Shown in pieces: positions 36,221-48,469 of a stretch of DNA of 64,000 nucleotides. Each line of letters opens with the position of its first letter. Position 1 is the stretch's first letter. The notes under the pieces were generated by a model. It was not told where the DNA came from. It worked only from the letters and a program-made list of their open reading frames with translations, and searched no databases. Source of the DNA: Trichuris trichiura (Eukaryota > Nematoda > Enoplea > Trichinellida > Trichuridae); assembly GCA_037903355.1 (NCBI GenBank), contig JBAJFE010000016.1:744001-808000 (forward strand), written 5' to 3'. The position numbers were made by a program, and so were the translations under genes.

Positions 36221-39200
36221 AAGGAGGCAGTTTAAAATAATGACACAAACAAAATACTACTAGTGAATGTGTGCGTTCAGAAAGTACTGCTTTGTTATTT
36301 CATGGGCGTCATCTACACTGTACGAAGTGTCCAGGCGCACAAAGCCTCTAATCGTATTACATTGAGGCTATAGGAAACTTCCCATCTCACGCTTTGGAAG
36401 CGAAGTTACTGTTGCGTCAATAATTCTCCCTTGTTTTCCGTTAACTTGCACAGGTTTTCGTATCTTCGGTGATGATGCGATGGATTTCAAGTGTGAGCTT
36501 GATTTTCCCCGCTGATGAAGCGTTCTTACTATTCAGCCATCTACGGACATAGCTGAGTAGCATTTCATAACGGATGTGCCTATCTTCATGAAAGGAATAA
36601 CTGATATCCGGTTGTTAGTTTTGTTAACTGATTTTTGCAGTGTTTCGCTGCCAGCAGGAGTAAACGAAGCTAAGATCGGTAGTTGAACTTTAGCTGTTAA
36701 CAATGCTTAGGAGGGGGCCAGCAACGCTTTGAAAACTGCCTGCATATATTTTTCAATAAAACTCTTTGCCAAAAGGCTTTTGCCGTAGCAAAAAGCATAA
36801 CGACAGAGGAAGAAAAACGTTAGAAAACAATCCTTCACAGTTTTGTTGCCTTAGCGCGAATGCGCCAGCAAAGCATGAACCGAAATTGGTATTGTTGCAT
36901 CACATCCAAAGCTGCGGAAAAAAATTCCATCCGTTCATGCTGCTGAAATTGCTCCGTATCGAAGGTACGCTGGAGTTAGAATAATTACAAGGTTTATTGC
37001 CTAAAGCGTACTAGACCGCTAGAGCGCAAGAGGATACTGGCAAAAAGTAACCCGTCATTCTTGACGACTAAATTTCTAGTGATTTAAAAACGCTGAATCG
37101 CACCGCTTCTACTGCTAACGTCCCCTCGAATCAACGCATACAAGAAGACACTAACGGAAAGATAAGCAATATTTTAGAACAATTTAGTCGGGGCTGCTAA
37201 CTATGGGAATGTTGGAGAACCAGTTGTCAAAAGACGTGGCCGCATTTATCAATCAGCACCGCCTTTGGTAAACTGGAGAGGAAACGTCATTCCTCTCCGT
37301 CTGGGTTTTGACGATGTGAAATAGCAATAGCTCTGAGAATCTGCTTCCCTCCTTAAACACGCACCATTCGTCATTCGCATTCCTTAAGGCAGCCTATATA
37401 GGTAGAAAAACTGAAAAGCCACTTTTGCAATCACACGCTCAGGTTGCTAGGTAACCCGAAGGCTTTGTGAAACCTCACGGACAGCGTTGGAAACAGAATT
37501 TGTACTGAAAATGTCAATTCTTTTGCAAGATGCTATCGTTAGTACCACGGATTCCGTCGGAGCAATGAATTCTCGAAACTAACGACTGTGACTACAGAAT
37601 AGGTATACGTCAACAGGCTGAACGCGAAAGCACTTAAAACCCATCTGGTTAAGGCATAGAAGAACTGTATTCCCTATGCATAAGGTCTCATATTTTATCT
37701 ATGTCCGGACTCACAATTGACGCAGTTGGACCTCAAAGTTGACAAAGGAATGAATGAAGCTAATGACGTTCGACATTCTGTTCTAAAGCATCAGTTTAAA
37801 AACACTGTATTGACGAAAAGTGCTCGCGTAGGCGTTACAGCTTCGCGCCAAAGTGATAACGCTTTTGGGTAACATTTCCCTTATTCTGCTGTACGCAAAA
37901 CTGCTGTTCAAAAGCGAAATAAAGTACCCGCAAAAAGGAAAAATGCAAACGAGAAGCACTGGTACTCACTGGAAAGATAGGAAAGAAGCAAAATGGGAGG
38001 CGAAAGGCAGAACCGGTTGCGTTACGTGCACTGAACGAGACGAAAGGACTAAATAAATATGCAGTCGCGGGAAGCCTAGAAAGCAGCAACTGATCGATAG
38101 TGGACGTTGCAACGAGTGGTCAAGTAAAAAAGTAACAGTGAATGTCGTCGACGCTGACATTGTTGGAGAACCGGTTTTTGTCCACCTTGTTGCTTCTGGA
38201 CGCCTAACAGTGATAGTATTTCGAGGGCATGTCATTTCGTTCCCTTGACTTTTTCTGAGCGACGTTTGGCCTGGCATTTTGATCGAGCGATCCACGCGCG
38301 GGTTGGAGCTTGACTGGATAAATGATGGAATCTAGTCTGCCATTACAGAGCAACCCTTTTTATTGTGACCGTTTTCTCCTTAGTAAAGACAGGAAAGATT
38401 GTGTAAGCGATCAGTCGCAATAAACAATCATAAAGGAGGAACGGAATAAATGGTATGCGTAATTGTTTTGCTGAGCTGATGTATTGCTTACAGTGTTGAC
38501 GACTGTTCATTTTGCTGGAGGTTCGAATTCTTAAATTGATAAATCGACCATGTAACCTGAAGGTAAATTTGCTACCTACCCTACCGCTGTTAATTTTCAA
38601 AATTGATATTTCTTCAATTGTTTTTTAAAATCGAACCTAATGCCTTGCGTAGTAGCTCAAATGTAAGTGATCGCCATGAGATGCCCATAATCGTCGGTGA
38701 GAAACAATTCGTTGGAATATGGTAGACATAGAACCTCTCGTTTCCGAAGTTTACAAACGAAGAAACGTTCTGCGCTTTGCTGAAATTACTCGTCGCATTA
38801 GTTTTCAAAAAGAAAATAATAAAGGGAGCGCATTTATTCAGTATGGCTTGGCGAATGAACAGTCTCAAATTTTTGAATTCGGGAAACTATTGCGTCCATA
38901 AGAATATAAGAAATGGAGTGTATGCGAATGCCATAGAATGTTACAGTTTCAGAGCTTTCAAGATAGTTAATGCATAGTAGTTGGTACTCTCTTATGTAGG
39001 ATATTAATGCAGCGTAAGCGGAACTTTTATGCTCGTGACATTGTTTGGAGAAAAAATGTGGTCAGCGTTTTCGGAAGAAAAGCTTCCAGTCTCCAGTTAA
39101 TTAATAATGCCTTTTCTCAAGAGTAAGCAATCTGCTTACACTGAATTCAAAAAGAACGATTTTTACGATAGTTTTACGTGTTCAAGTCGCTTCGTACTGA

Positions 39201-39772
39201 AAGAGCTTAGTATGGGTACCATTCAAAAGTTTTAACATTGTTAAGCAGAATTTTCAAATCCATTAAAACATGGAAAAATATTTTATTCAAGGTCAGTACG
39301 AGAAAGAGTAATGTAAAAATGTAAAACGTGAAGGTCACACAAATAACACTGACTTCAATACGCCATGTGGAAAGCTCGCAAAGCAGAAGCCCACATGCTT
39401 CGGGATGGTCAAAGATAATTATCGGTTAACTATCAGATCTTGTCCCTCTTGGACGGCCCGTCGTCTAAGAAATTCAGGTTCCTTTCTGACAAGCATCCCC
39501 TTAACTTGTTATACCTTTACTGGAGAGCATGCTAATCACTCTATTTTTCCCTTACCCAAAGCTAAGCCAACATGTAATACTTATGTTTAGGCTTAAGCTC
39601 AAGTAAGGGCTGGACAGGATGGCCAGCAAACTTACAGTATGACGATGGATCGCCTAGGAGACTAAATCCTACATACAATCATTACTTATAACGATAGCTG
39701 TGGAAGGTTTCCATATATGTAAGCTGTAACTTAAAAACCTTATTGTGAAAGCAGTTTATATTAATCGAAGGG
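36221..39772. other. Spacer AKR-7/AKR-8; no gene seen
   Basis: The first 2.1 kb copies the AKR-4/7-type upstream flank. From about 38,300 similarity to the other spacers fades. A dispersed repeat (39,411-39,640) matches 16,811-17,010. No supported exon. Confidence 0.5.
39411..39640. repeat. Second copy of the TTAGGC-containing dispersed repeat
   Basis: It shares CTTTACTGGAGAGCA and the downstream TTTAGGCTTAAGC run with 16,811-17,010, and GGACAGGATGGCCAG with the weaker copy near 46,140-46,330. No coding content or terminal structure was recognised. Confidence 0.4.
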
Positions 39773-41229
39773 CTAAAGATGCTCTCGTATCTTGATTGTA
39801 TTTAACAACTTCATTTCATCGTCGCTTAGTTCAAAGTCGAACAGTTGGAAATTTTCAAGTATGTGAACTGGATTTGTACTTTTTGGAATGACAATCATAT
39901 CGCGTTGTAGAAGCCATTTCAAAAGTATCTGCCATAACAGTGAACTCTTAGGTTCCGAGCAATCTCCTTAGCGCTTTACCTGCGCGGGAGATTTTCCATG
40001 TTTAGCTGCAATGTCTTTTACGGACTCGTCATTCAGTGGTTCTTGTACCCTCCTGAACGAATGGACAGGTTACGATACGGTTGTTCAATTTTCCCTGGCG
40101 AAAACTAACATAACATTTGCTCCTATTCTAGCTCGCAAGCGAGCGTGACGCCCTGGATTTCCAAGGGGCGTATATGCCGTGAAAGATATGCTTTGCTCCT
40201 TGCAAAAATCATGAAGCTCAAACTGAGGCCAGTAGATATGACATTCTACCTAAAAGTATTCAGGTACCCCAAAGCAATGAGCAGATTTTAAAGCTGTCGA
40301 CGGCGTCTTACTTGAACATTGTGTGGCTTGACTGAACATTTGTCTAAAATTCTCTGAGTTTGGGATACGCTGAAATTCGATAGCCCAATTGCTCGTGTCA
40401 ATCCTTTATTCAGTACATCTTCCATACCCTGCAATTGAGTCAACGTATTTGACTTGTTCAACAAGAAAAAACTCACCTGCCAAGTTTCCAAGGGATCAAT
40501 GCGGTCTGCCGCATCGATAATTTTTCCGTCGGAACGCTTAAAAAGCGAAAATAAACGTTGCTCAACAAAAACAACTCGTTTTTGAGTAGGAAAGATGGAA
40601 CGAGCAACTTAAGTATGCATTATCCATTTTTTGCTTTAAGATACGCTTGAATGATTTTCCGTAGTATATTTAGCAACACGCCGCTAGCATATTCAAGGCA
40701 GACTGGTTTTAAAACCTTGCCATGACAGTCAGTGTTCAAAACAGAAGCATACACGAAGAATCCGTGTTCTCCTTACCTTGCTGCTTACTGGAGTGTGAAT
40801 AAGGAAAAGATCCACATGGTTAAGCTTCAACTTTTCCAGCGATTCTTTCAAGCTTCGCTCAACGTCCGGTCGTTGATGATACCTCGGCGAAAGCTTATAT
40901 TCACAAAGAATAGTCACTCTACTCGATTTCAAAACCGGTAAGCACCTTTGTTGTAATGAATATGTCTTCTCTTTTTCCCGAACCGGAATCAAACCATTGC
41001 TTCAATACGTCGCCGATTGTATCCTCATTTTCGTAAACATAAGCTGTATCAATATGACGGTAACCAACGTCGAGCGCTTTCTTCAATCCGTTGTACAAAA
41101 GCTCCCCTTCTGCCTATAAGGACTTAAGTAAACCTGTTTACTATTAACAAAACAGATCACCAGCCATGTTCCGTATCCCAGCATGGGCATTTGCACACCG
41201 TTATGAAGTGTAACGTATTTTGAAGACAT
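39773..41229 (-). CDS. AKR-8: cytosolic-type aldo-keto reductase, truncated C-terminus
   Basis: Eight exons: 41161-41229, 40946-41113, 40777-40893, 40477-40536, 40312-40428, 40110-40249, 39980-40052, 39773-39928. The start ATG 41227-41229 gives MSSKYVTLHNGVQMPMLGYG with no leader, like standard AKRs. Catalytic Asp45, Tyr50 (DTAYVYENE), Lys79 and His112 (LIHTP) are present, with IPKSTNPVHILENF. Exon 4 is 20 codons. The exon-6 donor is placed at AT|GTTAGT to keep phase 2. The frame ends KIREHL and TAG (39773-39775), where AKR-9 continues LLPFNW. No counterpart of the last exon was found downstream. Probably about 16 residues short. Confidence 0.82.
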
Positions 41230-43182
41230 CTAGTAAATGAAACGTTTGAAGAAGAAAATCAATACAGCATAGTAAAGCATTGATGAAATTCAAGACTACG
41301 CGAAAGTGGACAACTACAGGAGAGTAAACTTTTTGAAATAGCTTTTGCCTTTTGCGGTTTCGTGCCTGTTGAATAAGTGTTGTAAAATATGCTCATTATC
41401 ACGCAGCACACTGCCCTGCATTAGTGAAAATATAGTGTGGCATATTCAAGCGCTAGCATAGCGCGATTCTGGCCCATCGTTTAACAATGACTAACATGTC
41501 CTCAAGAACTACATGTGGACCGTTATGACTAAGCACACTGAGTGATGTACAACAGCTATGTGCATGACCATGTACAATGTCTAAGCATATCCTGATGACG
41601 GTATTGTTATCGCCTCTATGACTTAGTAAAGCTAACGAGGGTAAATACAGCATGAAATATCTTATCTTTTGAACACGATTATTAACATGGCATGGTGAAA
41701 CGAAAAAAGTGGAAGCACGACGTTATTAAATATGTTGCGATGCTTACTGGCGATGCGGAAATGAGCCAAGTAACTTAATGAGTACAAAAAGCGATAAGAT
41801 TGGCCGTGAACCACAAGTGCAAGTCGCCTGTGCCAAAATGATTAGATAAAATAGAGGTTCTGAAGAACCGATGCTAAGCTCAGCATGCATTGACCAGACG
41901 ACCTACGGATCAATCAATGAACTAAAATGCAATATACCATTTGGTGTGGCCTACGTGTGCACATATGACCTCGCTTCCGTTGAACGCGTGTTTGATTGTT
42001 CTTGGGCAAAGTAGGCTCTTGTGACAGAAGATTTTTGGTCGGAGGTCAAGCGGACATTGAGAGAAATGTTCGACCATCGCTGAACCTTTGATCGCGTCTG
42101 CCATCATTTTCCTGTGGTCCGGTTCATTCTTCTTTTTTTATCGTTATACCACGGCCTCTGCGTTGGGGTATGCCATACTCGGTCGACGAAGCGCGGGCTG
42201 CTCTGATCAGTCAGACAAGATGCCATTATCTGCCTTATATTACGCCATTACTGGTATTCGCAGCTTGCCTATGCCTTAGCATCAATCACTGACGATGGAA
42301 ACAGCCTAAAGCTACGACCTCGCAGTTTTTGTCCGTACGAACGGGAAGTAAACCCATTTGTAAGAAGCTGCACCCTTAGAAAGTGACATCACGTGATCTT
42401 TTATTCCTCTTGCAATGAGTATTTGCGCTTTCTTTCCGGCTTTGCTGCTTTACCTGTTGTTTACAACTAGTTTGATAGAAATCATAAGTCTCTCACATTC
42501 AGCAAACGAGAAAAGGCTTAGTATAGCGTTTGGCGGGACAGCTGCAGACGCTACGTGTTGGGGGAAGTCCAGAGCAACAGAGAACCATACAGAAACCGTT
42601 ATGTCTGGCCAACCTGTCACTGCAAGCTGTACAGCAAGAAGCAGCGTAACCGAGAACAAAGGAAGCAAAGGCGGTGCAGTTCTTCCAATGGCATGGAGTA
42701 CTCCACCGCAAAGCGAACCTCTTCGGTAGAGGTCCCACGAAGCCACCTGCAACAAGCATGTTTCCGCAAGAACTGGAACTTGGCTTCAGTGTAAGCAGTC
42801 TGCCAGCATGAGCTTTCCAGTTTGACATGCTTCATTCCTTCGGAACCAGTTTGCTACAGTAGACTTTTCGCGGTTCAGTGGCCTCGTATGGTATGCCATC
42901 ACGGGTCATCAATCACCGCAACAAGGCAGGGGCAAAGCGTCACCCTAAAACTGCAATGCTATTTTCTTATTTTGGTAGTTCATGATTGCAGCTTTGTTGT
43001 GGAAATTTTCAAGTTTATTAACCCACGCCAAGTCACCCTATTGATGCTCTTCAGACGGTTAATAAATAAGAAGGCTGAACAAAGAACGGAATCTCGAAGA
43101 TAATAGAAGGTCGAAGATGACCATCGACGGAATAATAAAAGTTCCAAAAGCATATCAAAATTAAAGTGGCTAACAATCTGTG
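41230..43182. other. Spacer AKR-8/AKR-9; ORF-dense patch, no recognised gene
   Basis: The interval 42,415-42,835 is open in several frames on both strands (for example plus 42,415-42,729 and minus 42,499-42,828) and is rich in Cys, Arg and Ser. No family was recognised, and no flanking splice pattern could be fitted. Nothing is seen in the rest. Confidence 0.35.
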
Positions 43183-44343
43183 TTATTGCTCAAATGGGAA
43201 CTGCGGATGATTTTTAGCCCTGAAAAGCGCAACGTAAAGTTGTGGTACGCCAAAAAACCAAACGTATACCAATTGAACGGCAAAAGTCGCTTTCGCGTCT
43301 TGACTTCGTTCAGCATTTTCATTTCTTCGCTGCTCAGTTCAAAGTTGAACACTTGGAAATTTTCAATTATATGAGCTGCAGTTGTACTTTTCGGAATAAC
43401 AATCATATCCCGTTGTAAGAGCCATTTCAACAGCACCTGTCAAAACATTGTATAACCGAACGTAAACTCACATTTCTCTTCGCGGTTTACTTGAGCAGAA
43501 GTTTTTCCGTGCTTAGCTGCAATGTCTTTTACCAACGGGTCATCAAGCGGCTCGCTTTGTTCCCTAAATTAATCTGTTTACTTAGCTGAATAACTTGGTC
43601 TCATTCCTGAGCATAAGAACTTACGATACATCAATATCTATCATAGTTAGCGGGTTAGTACGACGTCCTGGACTTCCAATGGGCGCGTATGCCGTGAAAG
43701 ATATATTTTGCTTTTGGCAAAAATCATGAAGCTCATACTGAGGCAAGTAGATATGACATTCTACCTAAAAACATTTAAGCTATGAACATATTAATATTTC
43801 AAAATTTTCAGCAGCGTCTTGCTTGAATATTGTGCGGTTTTACTGAGCAATTGTCCAAAATTCTTTGCATTTGCGGTATGCTGAAATTCGACAATCCAAT
43901 CGCACGGGTCAATCCTTTGTTCATCACGTCTTCCATTCCCTGAAAATGAATGATTAAGTTCCGGTTTTTCGAACGTTAAAGAGACTCACTCACCTGCCAC
44001 GTTTCCAAGTGGTCAACAGGGTCTGGTAGACAGCGATCGTTCACAATGTCCAATGTTCCCCGGTCGGAACACTTTAAGTAATTGAAATAAGTCGTTTACA
44101 ATTTCATGTATAAAATGGAGCTCATTCTCATACTAAAGAAGCTATTAAAAAACAACAATTCTTTTAGGGTTATCAAGTACAATTTTCTGCTGCGCAACTA
44201 GCATTTGTAACTACGTTTTTGACACTGAACTTAATAAGAAGTAGCGTTCTGTTATTGTTTCTATGGCTTCTTAAATAATAGCTGTAATGGTCGTCAGACG
44301 TTGTCGGCTTGTCAATTGCTGAAATTCACAGACTCCTACTCTG

Positions 44344-44412
<69 letters not shown>

Positions 44413-44950
44413 GTAGGAATTGCAGTAGTCTACTTACTAGCAGAAGCAACAACACAAAAGGTTAGAAATTTGCATTTGGCTTACCTTATTCCCCATTGGA
44501 GTGTGAACAAGGAAGAGATCGACGTAGTCGAGCTTCAGCATTTCTAATGATTCTTTCAAGCTTCGTTCAACGTCCGGACGCCGATGATATTTCGCGGAAA
44601 GCTTACATTAATTTGAAAAAACGTATTAGCGGCATTCATTTTGAAAGCTGGTAAATACCTTTGTAGTAATGAATATGTCTTCTCTTTTGCCCAGACCAGC
44701 TTCAAACCATTGCTTCAGCACGTCACCGATTATATCTTCGTTTTGGTAAAGATAAGCTGTATCGATATGACGGTAACCAACTTCAAGGGCTTTCTTCACA
44801 CCAGCGCGTAGAGGTTCCCCTTCTGCCTGTAAGGTTCACTTGTCTGAGCGTAAGTACGCCACTTTACTACAGGAGCTTTACCAGCCATGTTCCGTATCCC
44901 ATTGTAGGCATCCGTACACCATTATGAAGAGTGATGAATTTCGAAGACAT
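43183..44950 (-). CDS. AKR-9: cytosolic-type aldo-keto reductase, intact (about 321 aa)
   Basis: Nine exons: 44882-44950, 44659-44826, 44485-44601, 43994-44071, 43823-43939, 43625-43764, 43491-43563, 43270-43436, 43183-43219. It starts MSSKFITLHNGVRMPTMGYG with no leader. Catalytic Asp45, Tyr50 (DTAYLYQNE), Lys79 and His112 (LVHTP) sit at the positions expected for AKR1-type enzymes. [18 protein letters not shown] and IPKSTTAAHIIENF follow, and the C-terminus is AKNHPQFPFEQ. Intron 5 has a GC donor (CAA|GCAAGA); the others are GT. Intron 3 (413 nt) holds an ATT microsatellite. Expected role: NADPH-dependent reduction of aldehydes or ketones in the cytosol. Substrate not predictable. With AKR-8 it probably represents the ancestral state of the array. 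Confidence 0.9.
44344..44412. repeat. (ATT)n microsatellite, about 23 units, in AKR-9 intron 3
   Basis: Uninterrupted ATT trinucleotides. Confidence 0.95.
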
Positions 44951-47900
44951 TTCTGAAGGGAAAAACTACGAAACGCTCACTCAGCAGGGGAAGCAGCGAA
45001 GTTGAACGTTCTGAAAGAGGTTTTTCCCTTTTATAGTTTTAAGTCCATGACACTCAAAAGACGTGGGCGTGAAATGAATTAATCATCAAACAGCACGATA
45101 TGTTGTATTAATAGAGCTAACGCTGTATGCCTCATTCAAACATTGTTGGTAGCGTGACCTTGGCGGCACCCTGTCAACTTCCCGTTTAAGGCGTTGGCAA
45201 AGGAAGTCAAAGTAGTGCAGATACCCCTACTGTGATGCGCGTAAAACCAATTGTCACCACCTGCTTTGTTTCATTTTCAGTACGAGACTAAGTTGACCCT
45301 TTTAAAACAGTCTCCGAGTAAGAATCAAAACTAAACTTGTCTCTATGTCGAGCAGTCGATATTCAAATGCATTCGCACAGCTGTATATTAGCAACGTTTT
45401 ATAGTTCATGCAAATTTGTACATTTTTTAAAAGTTTAAATATTAGCTATTTTATGACGAGTCGTTATAGACCCATTTCTTTTTTTAAAACGGATATTACG
45501 CAGTAATCGCTGACTAGCTGAAAGTGGCGAAGTTAACTATCAAAAGTGGACAATACTGAAACGTATGCAGACCATTAAGTTGAAATTTTGGAACTGACAG
45601 GAACTTAGACTGTTTAAAAGAAGAAACGTTTTTTAAAAGCAGAAGAATATCTCAGCCCAAATATTTGTATTATTACAAGTAAGGAACGATTTTGAAACTT
45701 TTCCTATTCTCTGGTAGCTATAAGGTCACCATCTGTTGATTCAATTCGCGCTGTTATCATTGTCCTAATAGGCTAATTATCTATCCGCCAATATATTTGC
45801 ATGCAAATTTTTGAAGCCATAGATTAAGCATTACCAAAGATAAGAACATGTAGTGATTCAGTGGGCAGTGGCGCGGATAATGCGAAAGCTTTGAATTTCA
45901 CTTTTATTTTCATTGGTTTAAGGATATCACTTTTGCCCGTTACGATGACTTGGTTACTTCTAGCAAAAGAAGCTTTACCGTCCATAGCATTCAGGATCAG
46001 TTTGGGCTTGTCGTCATCGGAAAAGTGTAGAAAAGTGCAATGATCTGACTGAACTTAGAAGTAGCGTGAACTTAGACCTTGTGTTTACATATTCGTAAAG
46101 GAGAACGTTAAGTAGTCAACAGTAAGAGCACTTTAAGGGGTCTTGTCTCTTAGCTCTTCCCCATCTGAAGAATGCAGATTCCATTTTAAAAAATATGGCC
46201 GTCTTATAACGCCCCCATCTAAGCCTAACTCAAAGTATTAGTTTTACGTTTTGGCTTAAGGTTAGGTAAGGGTGAACAGGATAGCCAGAAAACATATAGT
46301 ATGCCAGTGGCGCACTTAACATTAAGCAGCACGTCCTGCACCCTTCGCCTGAGACCTTAACTCAGGCTTCACTCATAAGTTTTAATTTCCTGTATATTCT
46401 AGTTGCATATTTCTGGCTCCGTTTAGTTCCGTCTGTCCAACATAGTTACATCTTCCGCTGAGGAATCCTGTATATTAAAACCTGGCGAATAGCTTCAGTA
46501 AGAAATGTCCAGTATGTTAAACTCTTAAAGTATGCTATTAAAAGGCATATATTTCCACGTAAGTTATATTACGTCTATGGTAAGAGAAATAAACGACTGT
46601 GTAGGACAATTAATCATTGCATTATGTTGCTGATTGCTAAAATCGTATAGCAGCTTAATAATACGCTTGCTTGCATGGGAGCATGAATTTTCTGCCCAAA
46701 GGTATTAGCATATTATTGAGGGCAGAGCGCTTGCTCGTAAGCGCATTTATTGGATTTTGAATTGTGAGAAACAGTTGCTAGATTAATGAATGCACAAACG
46801 AACTTTGACCGAAGACGCAACGGTGGTGTTATGAAAATAATGGATGACTGTTCAAAGAAGCTTGCTATTGTAACAACTTTTAAGGATTCTCAGGTAAACA
46901 ACAACTTTAAGAAAATTTTTTCTTCAATAAAATTTATCCCGAATGTTTCCCGCGCCTTCGGATTTGCCTTCCCGTCTTGACGGCGCATAAGAATGACGCC
47001 TATGCGCTATCAACTGATGTCTAAGCATCTTGAATTCAAGAAACTCGGAAAGCGCTAAGGGTTATTGATTTCTGTTTAAAAAACAGGTTACTCTAAATAG
47101 ACTTTTACACAAACATCCCAAGCACTCTCAGCTTTAAGTAATATCATTTTGATTGTTTGTATCGCATTATATCATGGTGAACTTGGACGTCAGAGAGCCT
47201 CGCCGGTAAAGCCGCGGTATCCCAATAGCCATCATGAAGACTTGTTTTAAACTTTAAGTGCCGATCGAACAGATAAGAAAAGTAATAGAACGATTAACCT
47301 CCTGTACCGACCTCCGGTTGTGTATGGTTCAAAAACTAATCTCAGCCGAAAAATCCCATACTTTACGAACTTATATATAATATGGAAAATCTGCAAATAA
47401 AGTTAGATTCAAGAAGGCAACTACGCTTACCAGGAAAGCAGCAATCAACCAACAGAGCGAACAGTCTCAATGCTGGCAGAGGCGCACCATGATTGTGGGT
47501 CGTCCGAACAAGACGTTCAGATAAACAAGATTTGCCGGGGCACACGCATTTGCATCAGTTAGCCATCGTATAGATGACCTATGGATAAATCAACGTAATT
47601 AGACTAGAGCAATGATTCTCAACGGGACGATGGATTGCAAATACTTTTGCGTGGTCAGTTCGGCGTGAGTATGCCAAAGGGCAAAATCAGCCTTGGAAGA
47701 AAATGCAGCAGTAGAATCAACACTTTGGCTTCTCCATTCGACCCTGTGGAATCTACTACGAGCAAACGTTGTTTGCGCGCCTAGGGGGCGCTAGCAGCGC
47801 TCATGCCGGATTCAGCGTTTGTTATAATGCACTTTTTTTACGGGAAACTTCCATTGATGCAGTTTTCATTGTTGGCATAAAAATGGCAATCTTATGGTCT

Positions 47901-48469
47901 TACCCAGTGACGATACGTTAACGACAACCGTTCACCTTATGCTTGCTTTTGAATGGCGCGTGGAAGCTTCCGAAGCTGCCACTACAGACTGTTTCGCGAT
48001 TACATTTTAACTTGTTCATAAAACACGGAAATAATATAATGCGGTGTTTTTTCCGCCAACGAGTGCAACTTTTGTAAGTGCGCATAGGTTGACTGTTTTC
48101 TATCCTGAATTTCAGGAACAGTAAAGTCACGTAATACAGTATGAAAAGCATTAATGATAAGCAGGGTTGAAAATTTTTCAAAATTACTCTAGTAAGTGTC
48201 GCTTAAAATTTATGCTAATATAAGCGCAACTAAAGTAAGGTTTCGTACAGAAATGAAAAAGACGGATTATGGCTTAAGCTTCACTTTACAACACCACTGT
48301 TCAATTGAGCTAATGTTAGCAACAGACACGACAGGAAAGTGGGCACATAGTTTTCATGTAAGGCGCACGCTGACACATTCCCACAAAAGCCCAGTGCAAG
48401 CACAATTCATTCAAATCTAAACAATTGACATTTATTGGCTGTAGGCGTCTGAAAGGGCGTTCAACTCAC
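44951..48469. other. Gene-poor interval
   Basis: No exon with a recognisable family or consistent splice structure was found on either strand. A weak copy of the dispersed repeat lies near 46,140-46,330. The small open frames at 45,861 and 46,786 have no support. Confidence 0.4.

Noticed and set aside
21981..38295. Minus-strand Phe/Ser/Arg-rich ORFs in the AKR-4 to 7 spacers (near 22.0, 27.5, 32.6, 37.9 kb)
   Set aside because: They recur because the spacer is duplicated. The frames differ in length, carry indels and have no protein-like pattern or splice fit.
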